Source: an uncultured bacterium
GTDB lineage: Bacteria > Bacillota > Clostridia > Lachnospirales > Lachnospiraceae
DNA: 64,000 bases
NCBI GenBank assembly: GCA_905214675.1
Contig: CAJMMS010000004.1
Coordinates: 7,527-71,526 of the forward strand
Direction of reading: 5' to 3'
Part shown: positions 26,602-36,326 of the stretch, piece by piece
Layout: each line of letters opens with the position of its first letter
How positions within the stretch are numbered: the first letter of the stretch is position 1
Notes under the pieces: model-generated
What the model was told of the DNA's origin: nothing
Seen by the model: the letters and a program-made list of their open reading frames with translations, nothing else
The model's database searches: none
Position numbers and translations under genes: made by a program

Positions 26602-27462
26602 TCAGCTTTGCCTGCGCACTTTTTTTCGTTGAATCAGTATTACTATGATGGAACAGATAGCTACCACGATAGAAAGCACCTGCGATACCGGAAGCCCTAT
26701 GCCTGGAAGCAGAAGCTGATCCGTCCGCAGTCCTTCGATCCAGAATCTGCCGATTCCGTAGCCTGCAAGATATAGTAAAAATATCTCGCCGTCAAATTTC
26801 TTGCGTTTTGTAAAAAACAACAGCATCAGGAGGACGCCTGTATTCCACAGACTTTCATATAAGAAAGTCGGATGCACCTGTATATACTGCACACCTCTGA
26901 TCGTTTGCAGATGTTCCATCATCTCCTGCGTAACATCGGAAGAACGTACCGCATTCAGCGGAAGCTGCATCGCAAACAGACCGTCTGTATAACCGCCAAA
27001 AGCTTCTCTGTTAAAAAAGTTGCCCCAGCGTCCGATGATCTGCCCCAGAACAAGTCCCACACACCCGGTGTCCACCATAAGCCAGAAATTTTGCTTTTTA
27101 ATCTTTACGTACACATAAAATGTGATAACCGCTGCAATCACACCGCCAAAAATTGCCAGTCCGCCTTCCCGGAAATACAGGATATGGATCAGATTATCCT
27201 TGTATTGATCCCAGGAAAAAATCACATAATAAGCTCTTGCCCCAAGCAGTGCAACCGGAATGGCATACAGTGCCACATCAAAGTACAAATCTGGATTCTG
27301 CCTGGTCTTTTTTGCCACCCACATAGCCAGACAAAGTCCAAGCAGCATACCACATGCAATGCTCATTCCGTAATAGGCAATCTCAAATCCTCCGATACTG
27401 ACTGTTTTTCCGACGTTTGATAAATGAATTCCAAGATTTGGAAAATTTATGGATGTGTCCAT
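26602..27462 (-). CDS. lgt: Phosphatidylglycerol--prolipoprotein diacylglyceryl transferase
   Basis: Membrane enzyme that transfers diacylglycerol from phosphatidylglycerol to the Cys of lipoprotein lipoboxes. Seven or so membrane helices in 286 residues. Conserved blocks: AYYVIFSWD, FREGGLAIFGGVIAA, the signature GRWGNFFNREAFGG, and YLAGYGIGRFWIEGLRTDQL near the end. GAGGTGG precedes the ATG. It lies 24 bp after ychF on the same strand. Confidence 0.95.
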   Translation of the reverse strand: MDTSINFPNLGIHLSNVGKTVSIGGFEIAYYGMSIACGMLLGLCLAMWVAKKTRQNPDLYFDVALYAIPVALLGARAYYVIFSWDQYKDNLIHILYFREGGLAIFGGVIAAVITFYVYVKIKKQNFWLMVDTGCVGLVLGQIIGRWGNFFNREAFGGYTDGLFAMQLPLNAVRSSDVTQEMMEHLQTIRGVQYIQVHPTFLYESLWNTGVLLMLLFFTKRKKFDGEIFLLYLAGYGIGRFWIEGLRTDQLLLPGIGLPVSQVLSIVVAICSIIVILIQRKKVRRQS

Positions 27463-27486
27463 AACACCACCTCTTCGTTTCTGCTC

Positions 27487-28584
27487 CTATACATTGAAGC
27501 GGAAAAGAATGACATCTCCGTCTTTTACGACATATTCTTTTCCTTCCAGACCTACCAGTCCCTTTTCTTTTGCTGCAGAATAACTTCCGCAATTCAGAAG
27601 ATCCTGATAATTCACAACTTCTGCACGGATGAAACCTCTCTCAAAATCGGAATGGATCTTACCCGCTGCCTGCGGTGCCTTCGTGCCTTTTTTAATGGTC
27701 CATGCTCTTGTCTCTGTCTCTCCTGCGGTCAGATAACTGATAAGTCCAAGCAGACTGTAGCTTGCCTTAATCAGTTTCTCCAGTCCGGACTCTTTTAATC
27801 CGAGATCTTCCAGAAACATCTTTCTTTCATCCTCATCCAGTTCTGAAATCTCCTGTTCGATCTGGGCACAGATTACAAATACTTCGCTTCCGCTCTTCTG
27901 TGCCAGTTCTCTTACTGCCTGCACATATTCATTGGATGCTCCGTCATCTGCCAGATCATCTTCCGAAACGTTTGCCGCATAAATCACCGGTTTTGCCGTC
28001 AGAAGATTGTATTCTGCAAACCAGCCTTCCTCATCCTCATCCTGAAGTTCAAATCCGATCGCCAGATTGCCCTCTTCCAGATATGCCTTCAGTCTCTGCA
28101 GGAAATCTACTTCTTTTGCAAGTTTCTTATCATTCCTTGCACCACGGCTGCTCTTTGCGATCCTTCTCTCCAGAATCTCAATATCTGAAAAGATCAGTTC
28201 CAGGTTGATCGTCTCAATATCCCTTGCCGGATCTACGCTTCCATCTACATGGATCACATTTGTATCATCAAAACAACGCACCACATGAACGATTGCATCA
28301 ACTTCACGGATGTTCGCCAGGAACTGGTTACCAAGGCCCTCTCCTTTGGATGCTCCTTTTACCAGACCTGCGATATCGACAAATTCGATCACCGCCGGTG
28401 TCACTTTTGCAGAATGATACAGATCTGCAAGCAGATTCAGTCGTTCATCTGGAACGGTTACAATACCGACATTCGGATCGATCGTACAGAACGGATAGTT
28501 TGCCGATTCTGCACCCGCCTTTGTCAGCGAATTAAACAGTGTACTCTTTCCTACGTTTGGCAGTCCTACAATACCAAGTTTCAT
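27487..28584 (-). CDS. ychF: Redox-regulated ATPase YchF (Obg family)
   Basis: Ribosome-associated P-loop NTPase that prefers ATP. P-loop GLPNVGKSTLFNSL at residue 7, switch block DIAGLVKGASKGEGLGNQFL, the NxxE-type YAANVSEDD in place of NKxD, and the C-terminal TGS-like domain ending EGKEYVVKDGDVILFRFNV. 365 residues is normal. Probably transcribed with lgt and the Spo0E-like gene. Confidence 0.96.
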   Translation of the reverse strand: MKLGIVGLPNVGKSTLFNSLTKAGAESANYPFCTIDPNVGIVTVPDERLNLLADLYHSAKVTPAVIEFVDIAGLVKGASKGEGLGNQFLANIREVDAIVHVVRCFDDTNVIHVDGSVDPARDIETINLELIFSDIEILERRIAKSSRGARNDKKLAKEVDFLQRLKAYLEEGNLAIGFELQDEDEEGWFAEYNLLTAKPVIYAANVSEDDLADDGASNEYVQAVRELAQKSGSEVFVICAQIEQEISELDEDERKMFLEDLGLKESGLEKLIKASYSLLGLISYLTAGETETRAWTIKKGTKAPQAAGKIHSDFERGFIRAEVVNYQDLLNCGSYSAAKEKGLVGLEGKEYVVKDGDVILFRFNV

Positions 28585-28739
28585 TTGTAATTTCCTTTCT
28601 ATGTAAATGACATTTTTTGCTATTTCTCAGCACCAACAGTGTACCACAGTGAGCCGCCTGATTGCAAGTCCCCATCCAAAGAACTCATCGACCGCTTTCT
28701 ACATCAGGTGCCATTTTTCGACATTTCCCTGCAAACTTT

Positions 28740-29390
28740 TCAGTCTTTCGACTCGATCACCAGTAAAACGCCTTTTGAAAATGATATGTTACATTCTTTT
28801 TCTACAATTTCATTGCTCACGCAAAGGGGATCCAGCCCCGTAAGCCGGTATCCATCCAGTGGATAATACACCCCTTCCAGAGTAAGATTTTCGACCGGTT
28901 CTCCCACTGCAAACAGTGAAAGATAGGTTCCAAACTGTTCTTCTTTCCGGATGTTCAGCGGGCAATCTGTCAGATATATTTTATTATTTTCATCCACCAG
29001 ACAGGCACTCACTTTCTGCTGCAATGCCAGAAAAAGCGTCCGCACATTGGCTGCAATATGATCCACCCTTGTCCCGGTTCCCCCCAGGATATAAATCTCC
29101 TCCGCGTTTTCCTCCAGTGCCAGACGCAGTGCCACATCCGTGTCAGTGAAATCTTTGACCGGATTCAGTTTCCGGATCGGAATATCCGTATTCTCATGAA
29201 AATACTGGTATTCTGCTTCCCCTGCGGAATCAAAATCTCCGACGATATGAGTAGGCATGATCCGGTTTTTATGGCAGAATATCAGTCCGCGGTCTGCCCC
29301 GATCACCAGATCCCAGGTATATTTTTCCAAAAAAGCAAGGGCAAAATCAGATTGGATTTTGCCCCCGCTGATGATCACTGCTCTTTTCAT
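28740..29390 (-). CDS. thiN: Thiamine diphosphokinase
   Basis: Makes thiamine diphosphate from thiamine and ATP. The N-terminal domain has GADRGLIFCHKN and the Asp-rich GDFDS block; the family motif LGGTGTRVDHIAANV is near residue 100. A beta-sandwich C-terminal part follows. 216 residues is usual. Start and stop overlap rpe by 4 bases (ATGA), indicating translational coupling. It commonly closes the priA-to-rpe gene block in Firmicutes. Confidence 0.93.
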   Translation of the reverse strand: MKRAVIISGGKIQSDFALAFLEKYTWDLVIGADRGLIFCHKNRIMPTHIVGDFDSAGEAEYQYFHENTDIPIRKLNPVKDFTDTDVALRLALEENAEEIYILGGTGTRVDHIAANVRTLFLALQQKVSACLVDENNKIYLTDCPLNIRKEEQFGTYLSLFAVGEPVENLTLEGVYYPLDGYRLTGLDPLCVSNEIVEKECNISFSKGVLLVIESKD

Positions 29391-30061
29391 TTATGACTCT
29401 CCTGATAATCTTCCAGCAGTTTTCTGTATTTTTCTGCATGTTCCGCTGTCTTGTTGCCAAATACTGCGGAACCGGCCACCAGAATATTTGCACCTGCTTC
29501 CAGTACTGCGTCGATGGTCGTATCGTTGATTCCGCCGTCTACCTCGATATCCGTCAAAAGCCCTCTTTTCTGGATCCATTCCCGCAATTCTCTGATCTTT
29601 CCGGTACAATATGGAATATATTTCTGATTGCCAAAACCTGGATTGACCGTCATAAGCAATACCATATCCACCTTTTCAAGCAGATAATCCAGTTCATGCA
29701 GAGAAGTAGATGGATTCAGTGCAATGCCTGCCTTTTTTCCAAGCTGATGAATCTGCTCGATGGCACGGTCCGGATGTTTGCAGGCTTCTGCATGGATCGT
29801 AATGATGTCTGCTCCGCTTGCCGCTGCCTCTTCGATATAACGTTCCGGCTGTTCTACCATCAGATGCACATCAAAGATCATGTTGCTGATTTTACGGATT
29901 GCTCTCATAACCGGAAATCCGAAAGAAATGCTTGGCACAAACATGCCGTCCATCACATCAATATGAAGATACTTCACACCCGTCTGTTCCACGGCATGGA
30001 TATCTTCCCCAAGTCTTGCAAAATCCGCCGAAAGAATAGACGGTGATAATTCATACTGCAT
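29387..30061 (-). CDS. rpe: Ribulose-phosphate 3-epimerase
   Basis: Interconverts ribulose 5-phosphate and xylulose 5-phosphate in the pentose phosphate pathway. A TIM barrel of 224 residues: LSPSILSADFARL at the start, HIDVMDGMFVPSISFG with metal-binding His and Asp, MVEQPERYI, MTVNPGFGNQKYI, and DGGINDTTI near the C-terminus. Four bases separate it from rsgA upstream, and it overlaps thiN downstream by 4 bases. Confidence 0.96.
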   Translation of the reverse strand: MQYELSPSILSADFARLGEDIHAVEQTGVKYLHIDVMDGMFVPSISFGFPVMRAIRKISNMIFDVHLMVEQPERYIEEAAASGADIITIHAEACKHPDRAIEQIHQLGKKAGIALNPSTSLHELDYLLEKVDMVLLMTVNPGFGNQKYIPYCTGKIRELREWIQKRGLLTDIEVDGGINDTTIDAVLEAGANILVAGSAVFGNKTAEHAEKYRKLLEDYQESHK

Positions 30062-30065
30062 AAAA

Positions 30066-30944
30066 TCAGTACCTCCTTTTCTGTTTCAGTTCCTCATACA
30101 GTTCTTTGTAACTTTCGTAACGTACGGGACTGATCTTTCCCTCTGCCAGTGCCTCTTTGACTGCGCAATCCGGTTCGCTCAAATGCATACAGCCCTGAAA
30201 ACGGCAGTATGGCTCATATTTCTGAAACTCCGCAAAGTATTCCTTTAAGTCCTCTTTTTCAAATTCTGTAAGATAAAGCGAACTGAATCCAGGTGTATCC
30301 ATCAGATAGGTATGTACTCCGATGGAAAACAATTCTGAATGTCTTGTCGTATGTTTTCCACGGTCAATTTTCTGACTGATCTCTCCGACCTGCATTCCGG
30401 CATCCGGATGAAGGAAATTGATCATGGACGATTTGCCTACTCCGGACGGTCCCGCCACTACGGTTGTCTTTCCCTGCAAGAGTTCACGGATCTGCTCTGT
30501 TCCTGTCTTTTCTCTTACACTGGTGAAGATCAGATGGCAGCCGCATTTTTCATAAATACTGCGCAGCTTTTCTTCTTCTGTGTCATCTGCAATATCTCTT
30601 TTATTAAAACATACGATCACCGGTATATTCTGATACTGCATGGAAATCAGAAAACGATCCAGGAGACTTAAATTCGGAGCTGGTTTGTTGACTGCAAAAA
30701 TAACCATCGCCTGATCTACATTTGCGACTGCCGGACGGATCAGAGCATTTTTGCGTGGCAGAATCTCCTTTATATTTCCTTCTTTCTTTTCTTCATCCAA
30801 AATCGTGACCGTGACATCGTCTCCCACCAGTGGTTTTATCTTATTTTTACGGAAAATGCCTTTGGCTTTACACTCATATACACCCTTTTCCGGTATATGA
30901 ACATAGTAAAACCCGGCAATTCCCTTTATGATTTTTCCCTGCAT
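30066..30944 (-). CDS. rsgA: Ribosome small-subunit-dependent GTPase A
   Basis: Circularly permuted GTPase of late 30S maturation. An OB-fold (about 1-65) comes first. The G motifs then appear in permuted order: CFNKRDI (G4) near 118, GPSGVGKSSMINFL (G1) near 163, DTPGFSSL (G3) near 215. A zinc finger with CRFQGCMHLSEPDC lies near residue 245. 292 residues. It follows the PASTA kinase gene by 24 bp. Confidence 0.95.
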   Translation of the reverse strand: MQGKIIKGIAGFYYVHIPEKGVYECKAKGIFRKNKIKPLVGDDVTVTILDEEKKEGNIKEILPRKNALIRPAVANVDQAMVIFAVNKPAPNLSLLDRFLISMQYQNIPVIVCFNKRDIADDTEEEKLRSIYEKCGCHLIFTSVREKTGTEQIRELLQGKTTVVAGPSGVGKSSMINFLHPDAGMQVGEISQKIDRGKHTTRHSELFSIGVHTYLMDTPGFSSLYLTEFEKEDLKEYFAEFQKYEPYCRFQGCMHLSEPDCAVKEALAEGKISPVRYESYKELYEELKQKRRY

Positions 30945-30968
30945 AAAACTCCGTATTCTGCCATTTCT

Positions 30969-33182
30969 TTAACTGAACGGCACACCTTCATACTCTACTT
31001 TTTTGGATACTTTTCCATTTTCATCCAGCACATATACATATGCCGTTGCACTGCTGTCAGAATCAGATGACATCTTCAGGCGATATGGAAACTCAATGGC
31101 TTCCCCATCTACCAGTGTGGTGGTCTTTCCGTCCTGAACCAGTTCAATTTTTACTTTTTCCCCGTTGTAATCCTGTGGTGCATAAAGTTTGACATCCGTA
31201 GAATATTTCTTTTTGCTGCTGGTTTCGCTTTCTTTCTTAGTGCTATCCTGCGTCTCTTCACTGCCAGAAGAAAGCTGATTGACTGTCAGATGGATCGTCG
31301 TGCCCTTTTCCACACTCTCTCCGGCTTCTACATCCTGCTCCAGCACTTCACCATCCTCGCTTCCATCATCCTGTCTGGTTTCGATCTTTACGGCAAGCCC
31401 CATATTTTCCAGCATAGACTGTGCCGCATCTGCTGTCTGTCCGGTCACTTCCGGAACCGTCACCATATCAGAAGAATCATCAGAATCTGCGTCACTGCTG
31501 CTGCTGCCTTTGCTGATATAGAGTGTCACCGTAGAATTCTGCGTCACTTCCTGTCTTGCTCCAGGACTGGTATAGCTGACTTTCCCTGCATCGACGGAAG
31601 TATCATAAACTTCCTGCTGGTCACACTTCAGTCCTGCCTTTTCCAGTTCTGTTTTTGCTTCTTCTGCTGTTTTATCTGCCAGATCCGGTACTGTGATCTT
31701 ATCGCTGCCGCTGCTGACCGTGTAAGAGATTGTCGTATTTTTATCTACCATCTCTCCGGCTACCGGCTGCTGGATCATGATCTGCCCTTTGTCATAATCG
31801 GTAGATGGCTCTTCCCCTGCATACTCGATACCAAGACCAGAATCTGCAACCAGTGCTTTTGCTTCTTCTTCTGTCTTTCCAAGAAGGCTTGGCACTTCGA
31901 TCTTTCCGGAATCCTGACTGCTCTCCGTGCTGACTTCTGTCTGTTTTTTGCTGCTTCCGCCTGCCAGAAATCCAAGATCAAACAGACCTGTTGCACTTCC
32001 GACCAGCGCCAGGAAAATTGCAAGGATCAGAATACCGACCACAATACTTCCAATGGTCATAAATTTTTCCAGTTTTGGATTGATGCCTTCTTCTTCGTCC
32101 TCCATATCCTCATTCTGATAATAAGCACCACCATAATTCTGCGGGTGCTGCTGATAACCATTATCCTGATATGGGATGCGGCCGCCTTGCATATTCGGCT
32201 GCGGCTGCTGTGGCTGGGCTGCCATCTCAACATTTTTCTGATAAGTATCATCCGGAGGCTGTACTTCCGCACGGCCTTCCTTGATCTTGTTCAGTTCATC
32301 TTTGGAAACGATCACCGTATGCGCATGGCTGTCAAGTGGCGCGATCTTAACAAAATCTCCCTCCGGATTGACCAGTGATTCTTTCAGATCCCCAATCAGC
32401 TCTTCCATGTCACTATAGCGGCGATCCGGACTTTTCTGTGTACATTTGTAAATGATCTGCACGGTACTCTTTGGCAGATCCGGAACGTATTTCCGCGGTG
32501 ACTGCATCTCTTCCTGCAGATGTTTCAGTGCGATCGCTACCGTCGTGTCACCGTCAAATGGTACATGCCCGGTCAGCATCTCATACATGGTGATACCAAG
32601 TGAATAAATATCACTCTTATAATCACTGTATCCACCTCTTGCCTGTTCCGGTGAACTGTAGTGCACCGATCCCATGACATTCGAACTGATCGTATTGGAA
32701 GTTGCTACTCTGGCAATTCCAAAATCCGTCACTTTGACTTTCCCGTCTGTGGAAATGATAATATTCTGTGGTTTCACATCGCGATGTACGATTCCATTAT
32801 TATGTGCCGCCTGCAGTCCCATAGATACCTGTATCGCGATACTGGTTGCTTCGCGTACTGCAAGTCTGCCTTTTTTCTCAATATACTCTTTCAGTGTGAT
32901 ACCTTCGACCAGTTCCATGACGATAAAACTGATTCCATTGTCCTCACCTACATCATAAACGTTTACAATATTTGGATGTGCAAGTCCTGCCGCAGACTGT
33001 GCTTCTACCCTGAATTTACTGATAAATCCCCTGTCTTTTCGAAATTCAGGCTTCAATACTTTCACAGCCACAAAGCGGTTCAGTGTATGATCCTTTGCCT
33101 TATAGACATCTGCCATTCCACCGGAGCCGATCTTGCTGATGATCTCATAACGATCCTGAATAAACATGCCTTCTTTTAACAT
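30969..33182 (-). CDS. prkC: PASTA-domain Ser/Thr protein kinase (PrkC/Stk family)
   Basis: Membrane kinase that senses muropeptides or lipid II and phosphorylates cell-wall and growth proteins. Residues 1-270 form the kinase: GSGGMADVYKA, VAVKVLK, HRDVKPQNIII, DFGIARV. A Gln/Asn/Tyr-rich juxtamembrane stretch precedes one membrane helix (about 375-397). Outside are three PASTA repeats (each with VPxLxGKTxEEA or similar, about 425-640), a Ser/Glu linker and a final beta-rich domain. 737 residues. It overlaps the stop of its cognate phosphatase gene by 7 bp. Confidence 0.94.
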   Translation of the reverse strand: MLKEGMFIQDRYEIISKIGSGGMADVYKAKDHTLNRFVAVKVLKPEFRKDRGFISKFRVEAQSAAGLAHPNIVNVYDVGEDNGISFIVMELVEGITLKEYIEKKGRLAVREATSIAIQVSMGLQAAHNNGIVHRDVKPQNIIISTDGKVKVTDFGIARVATSNTISSNVMGSVHYSSPEQARGGYSDYKSDIYSLGITMYEMLTGHVPFDGDTTVAIALKHLQEEMQSPRKYVPDLPKSTVQIIYKCTQKSPDRRYSDMEELIGDLKESLVNPEGDFVKIAPLDSHAHTVIVSKDELNKIKEGRAEVQPPDDTYQKNVEMAAQPQQPQPNMQGGRIPYQDNGYQQHPQNYGGAYYQNEDMEDEEEGINPKLEKFMTIGSIVVGILILAIFLALVGSATGLFDLGFLAGGSSKKQTEVSTESSQDSGKIEVPSLLGKTEEEAKALVADSGLGIEYAGEEPSTDYDKGQIMIQQPVAGEMVDKNTTISYTVSSGSDKITVPDLADKTAEEAKTELEKAGLKCDQQEVYDTSVDAGKVSYTSPGARQEVTQNSTVTLYISKGSSSSDADSDDSSDMVTVPEVTGQTADAAQSMLENMGLAVKIETRQDDGSEDGEVLEQDVEAGESVEKGTTIHLTVNQLSSGSEETQDSTKKESETSSKKKYSTDVKLYAPQDYNGEKVKIELVQDGKTTTLVDGEAIEFPYRLKMSSDSDSSATAYVYVLDENGKVSKKVEYEGVPFS

Positions 33183-33919
33183 TGCTCCACCTCACCTGTC
33201 AGCGGCTGTGCAAGCACGACCGCGATATTGTCCTTACCGCCATTTTCATTCGCCTTTGCGATCAGATCCATGGCTATCTTCGGCAGCTCCCTGCCACTTT
33301 TTACAATCTTTTCGATCTCGGCATCTTCCACCATATTGCTAAGACCATCTGAGCACATCAGAATCTTGTCTCCCTTCTGCAGATCCAGGTCAAAGAAATC
33401 CACCGCAACATCACGATGTGCTCCGATTGCTCTTGTAATAATATTTTTGTCGGGATGATTACGCGCCTGTTCCCGGCTGATCTCCCCGATCCGCACCATC
33501 TCTTCTACGAGAGAATGGTCTCTTGTAATCTGTTTTATATGATCCCGTATCAGGTACAATCTGCTGTCACCTACATTGGCAACATACAGATAATTCTGGA
33601 CAACCGTAGCTGCCACTACCGTTGTTCCCATACCACTCAGTCTTTCATCTCCTGCTGCCTTTTCAACTACTTTTTCATTTGCTGTCTCTATGGCACTGCG
33701 GAGCACGCGTATCGGATTGCGTTCCCGGCTCCGTTTAATATGACTTACGATCACCTCAACCGTATAGCGGGATGCGGTATCACCCGCCTGATGCCCGCCC
33801 ATACCATCTGCAACGATCAGCAGATTTGGCAGAGGTCCTACCGGAGTATCCGAAGCAAACACAAAATCCTGATTCATGGTTCTTTTCTGTCCTACATCTG
33901 TAACACAGCATGATCTCAT
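33176..33919 (-). CDS. stp: PP2C-type Ser/Thr phosphatase (Stp/PrpC)
   Basis: Manganese-dependent phosphatase that reverses PrkC phosphorylation. PPM motifs: DVGQKRTMNQD at the start, VADGMGGHQAGD with the metal Asp residues, GMGTTVVAA, NVGDSRLYLI, MCSDGLSNMV and GGKDNIAVVL near the end. I use the ATG at 33919 (MRSCCVTDVG), which has AAGGAG 7 bases upstream, instead of the longer frame at 33976. 247 residues is normal. It starts 4 bp after rlmN. Confidence 0.94.
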   Translation of the reverse strand: MRSCCVTDVGQKRTMNQDFVFASDTPVGPLPNLLIVADGMGGHQAGDTASRYTVEVIVSHIKRSRERNPIRVLRSAIETANEKVVEKAAGDERLSGMGTTVVAATVVQNYLYVANVGDSRLYLIRDHIKQITRDHSLVEEMVRIGEISREQARNHPDKNIITRAIGAHRDVAVDFFDLDLQKGDKILMCSDGLSNMVEDAEIEKIVKSGRELPKIAMDLIAKANENGGKDNIAVVLAQPLTGEVEQC

Positions 33920-33923
33920 GCTC

Positions 33924-34970
33924 TTACTCCTTTTTTTCTTTATCCATATAACTTTTCCTAAGTTGTCCACAAGCACCGCCTATATCACGTCCCATTTCTC
34001 TTCTAATAGTAACATTTATTCCGCAATTTTCAAGTTTATTTTTAAATTCTGCAATCACTTTTTTGTCTGACTGCACATAGGAACGTTCTTTTACCGGATT
34101 GACCGGAATCAGATTTACATGGCAGTTGATGTTCCTTATCAGTTCATACAGCTCTCTGGCATCCTCCGCAGAATCGTTCTGCCCACCTACCAGACTGTAC
34201 TCAAAGGTGATCCTGCGCCCTGTCTTTTCATAATAGTAGCGGCATGCATCTACCGCTTCATGGATCTCATACTTTCCGGCGATCGGAAGCAGTGCTTTTC
34301 TCTTTTCCTGATTCGGCGCATGCAGCGAAAGTGCGAGCGTGATCTGGAATCCTTCATCCGCAAGCCTGCGCATCTGCGGTACGATTCCGCAGGTAGACAG
34401 TGTAATGTTTCTCTGGCTGATGTTCAGACCATGTTCATCGCTCAGCATCCGGATAAATTTTACTGCATTATCGTAATTATCCAGCGGCTCACCCGTTCCC
34501 ATCATAACAAGATTCGATACACGTTCGCCGATATCCTTCTGAATGCGATAAATCTGATCCAGCATTTCGCCCGCGGTCAGATCCCGCGTCTTTCCTCCAA
34601 TCGTAGAAGCACAGAAACGGCAGCCCATCCGGCAGCCAACCTGTGTGGAAATACAGACGGAATTGCCGTGCTGATAACGCATCAGCACGCTTTCGATCAC
34701 ATAACCATCCGCCAGGCGGAACAGATATTTTCTTGTCCCGTCCAGCTTCGATACTAAGGTCTGTACGTTTTCAAGGCAAGTATACGTACATGTTTCTGAC
34801 AATTTTTCTCTCAGATTTTTGGAAAGATTGGTCATATCTTCAAAACCATCTGCCTGTTTTTCATGCATCCACTGATAGACCTGTTTTGCCCGGAAAGGCT
34901 TTTCTCCCATATCTGTAAAAAACTTTATCAGTTCTTCATATTCCATTGATTTGATATCTGTTTTTTCCAT
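33924..34970 (-). CDS. rlmN: 23S rRNA (A2503-C2)/tRNA (A37) methyltransferase RlmN
   Basis: Radical-SAM methyltransferase. The iron-sulfur motif CRMGCRFCAS lies near residue 117, after the N-terminal accessory domain (PFRAKQVYQWMHEK). GEPLDNYDNV-type and SLHAPNQEKRKALLP blocks follow, then the C-terminal INVTIRREMGRDIGGACGQL with the second catalytic Cys. 348 residues is usual. It lies between rsmB and stp in the standard Firmicutes order. Confidence 0.96.
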   Translation of the reverse strand: MEKTDIKSMEYEELIKFFTDMGEKPFRAKQVYQWMHEKQADGFEDMTNLSKNLREKLSETCTYTCLENVQTLVSKLDGTRKYLFRLADGYVIESVLMRYQHGNSVCISTQVGCRMGCRFCASTIGGKTRDLTAGEMLDQIYRIQKDIGERVSNLVMMGTGEPLDNYDNAVKFIRMLSDEHGLNISQRNITLSTCGIVPQMRRLADEGFQITLALSLHAPNQEKRKALLPIAGKYEIHEAVDACRYYYEKTGRRITFEYSLVGGQNDSAEDARELYELIRNINCHVNLIPVNPVKERSYVQSDKKVIAEFKNKLENCGINVTIRREMGRDIGGACGQLRKSYMDKEKKE

Positions 34971-34979
34971 GTCCTGCTC

Positions 34980-36326
34980 CTACTGTACTCTCTTCAGGCG
35001 TGCGATAAAAAATCCATCGGATTTATGTACACCCGGAAGCAGTTGAAGATAGCCCGCCCCCGTTGTCTTTCCTTTCAGTTCGTCGCAGATGTACGGATCA
35101 ATACTCTCCAGCACAAATGGATAATTTTCCAGAAACCATTTGACATTGTACTGATTTTCTTCGGCTCCGATCGTACAGGTACTGTAGATCAGTGTTCCGC
35201 CAACTTTGACGTACTTCCACACCGTATCTAAAATTTTCCGTTGCAGTTTGATGATCTCCGCCTGTTTTGCAGGCGTCATCTTATAACGGATATCGGCTTT
35301 TTTGCCGATCACGCCAAGCCCGGAGCATGGTACATCTGCCAGAAGAATATCTGCCTTTTCTTCGGATGACGGATCAAAAATAGTCGCATCCTGAAGTGCT
35401 GCGGACATATTGATCACACCAATGCGTTCAATATTTTCCTGCATCAGTTGCACTTTGTAATCTGTGATATCCCTTGCTTCTACATGACCGCTTCCATGCA
35501 GCATATCTGCCAGATGCAGGCTTTTGCCGCCTGGTGCGGCACAGACATCAATACAATAATCGCCCCATTTCGGTGCGGCAATTTCTGACACCAGCATGGA
35601 ACTGACATCCTGTACCTGAAACCAGCCGTTTTTGAACGCATCAACTGCTTTCATGTAATTGTAATGTCTAATATTCAACGCATAATCCAGATATGGGACC
35701 TGTTCTACATCAATGTTCTGTTCCTGCAGGCTTTCTATGATTTCTTCCTTCGAAGCCTTATCCAGATTGCAGCGGATCGAGGTTGGTTTCTCTTCATGCA
35801 TATCCTGACAGATTTTTTCTACGGCATCAAATCCATACAGTTCACACCAGTTTTGTACCATCCATTCTGGCATAGAATACGTAACTGAGAGATAAAGAAC
35901 CGGCTGCTTTTCCTTTGATGGATATTCCACCTTGTCCAGATTTCTTGCCACGCTGCGAAGCACACCGTTTACAAAACCTTTAAGCTGATAAAATCCTTTT
36001 TTCTGTGCCAGGCGCACACCTTCGTTGCAGACTGCAGAATCCGGCACGCTGTCCATATATTTTAATTGATAGACCGACATACGCAGAATGTTGCGTATCA
36101 CCGGTTTCATGTTTTCAATCCCAACTTTGGAAAAACGTTCAATAATATAATCCATCTGAATCATATTTTCCAGCGTTCCCTCGGTAACACGTGTGATAAA
36201 AGCACGGTCACGCTTATCCAGATACTGATACTTTTCCAGTATCTCCCGCAATACAATATGGCTGTACTGCTCTTCTTCCACGATATCCATCAGCGCACCG
36301 AGGATAATTTCTCTAAGATTAATCAT
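34980..36326 (-). CDS. rsmB: 16S rRNA (cytosine967-C5)-methyltransferase
   Basis: Methylates C967 of 16S rRNA. An N-terminal NusB-like RNA-binding domain (about 1-130) is followed by a Rossmann MTase domain with DVCAAPGGKSLHLADML. Two cysteine motifs are seen, LADVPCSGLGVI and YSTCTIGAEEN, the catalytic pair of m5C enzymes. The ATG at 36326 (MINLREIIL) with AGGAGG 11 bases upstream is preferred to the open frame at 36398, which would run into the protease gene. Confidence 0.95.
   Translation of the reverse strand: MINLREIILGALMDIVEEEQYSHIVLREILEKYQYLDKRDRAFITRVTEGTLENMIQMDYIIERFSKVGIENMKPVIRNILRMSVYQLKYMDSVPDSAVCNEGVRLAQKKGFYQLKGFVNGVLRSVARNLDKVEYPSKEKQPVLYLSVTYSMPEWMVQNWCELYGFDAVEKICQDMHEEKPTSIRCNLDKASKEEIIESLQEQNIDVEQVPYLDYALNIRHYNYMKAVDAFKNGWFQVQDVSSMLVSEIAAPKWGDYCIDVCAAPGGKSLHLADMLHGSGHVEARDITDYKVQLMQENIERIGVINMSAALQDATIFDPSSEEKADILLADVPCSGLGVIGKKADIRYKMTPAKQAEIIKLQRKILDTVWKYVKVGGTLIYSTCTIGAEENQYNVKWFLENYPFVLESIDPYICDELKGKTTGAGYLQLLPGVHKSDGFFIARLKRVQ

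Noticed and set aside
28714..28723. Spo0A-box-like TGTCGAAAAA about 130 bp upstream of ychF
   Set aside because: It overlaps the end region of thiN, has no promoter fitted to it, and a 7-base core match is expected by chance in a 64-kb window.
31290..32378. 362-codon plus-strand frame antisense to prkC
   Set aside because: No ribosome site or recognisable domain; a product of the codon bias of the PASTA kinase gene.
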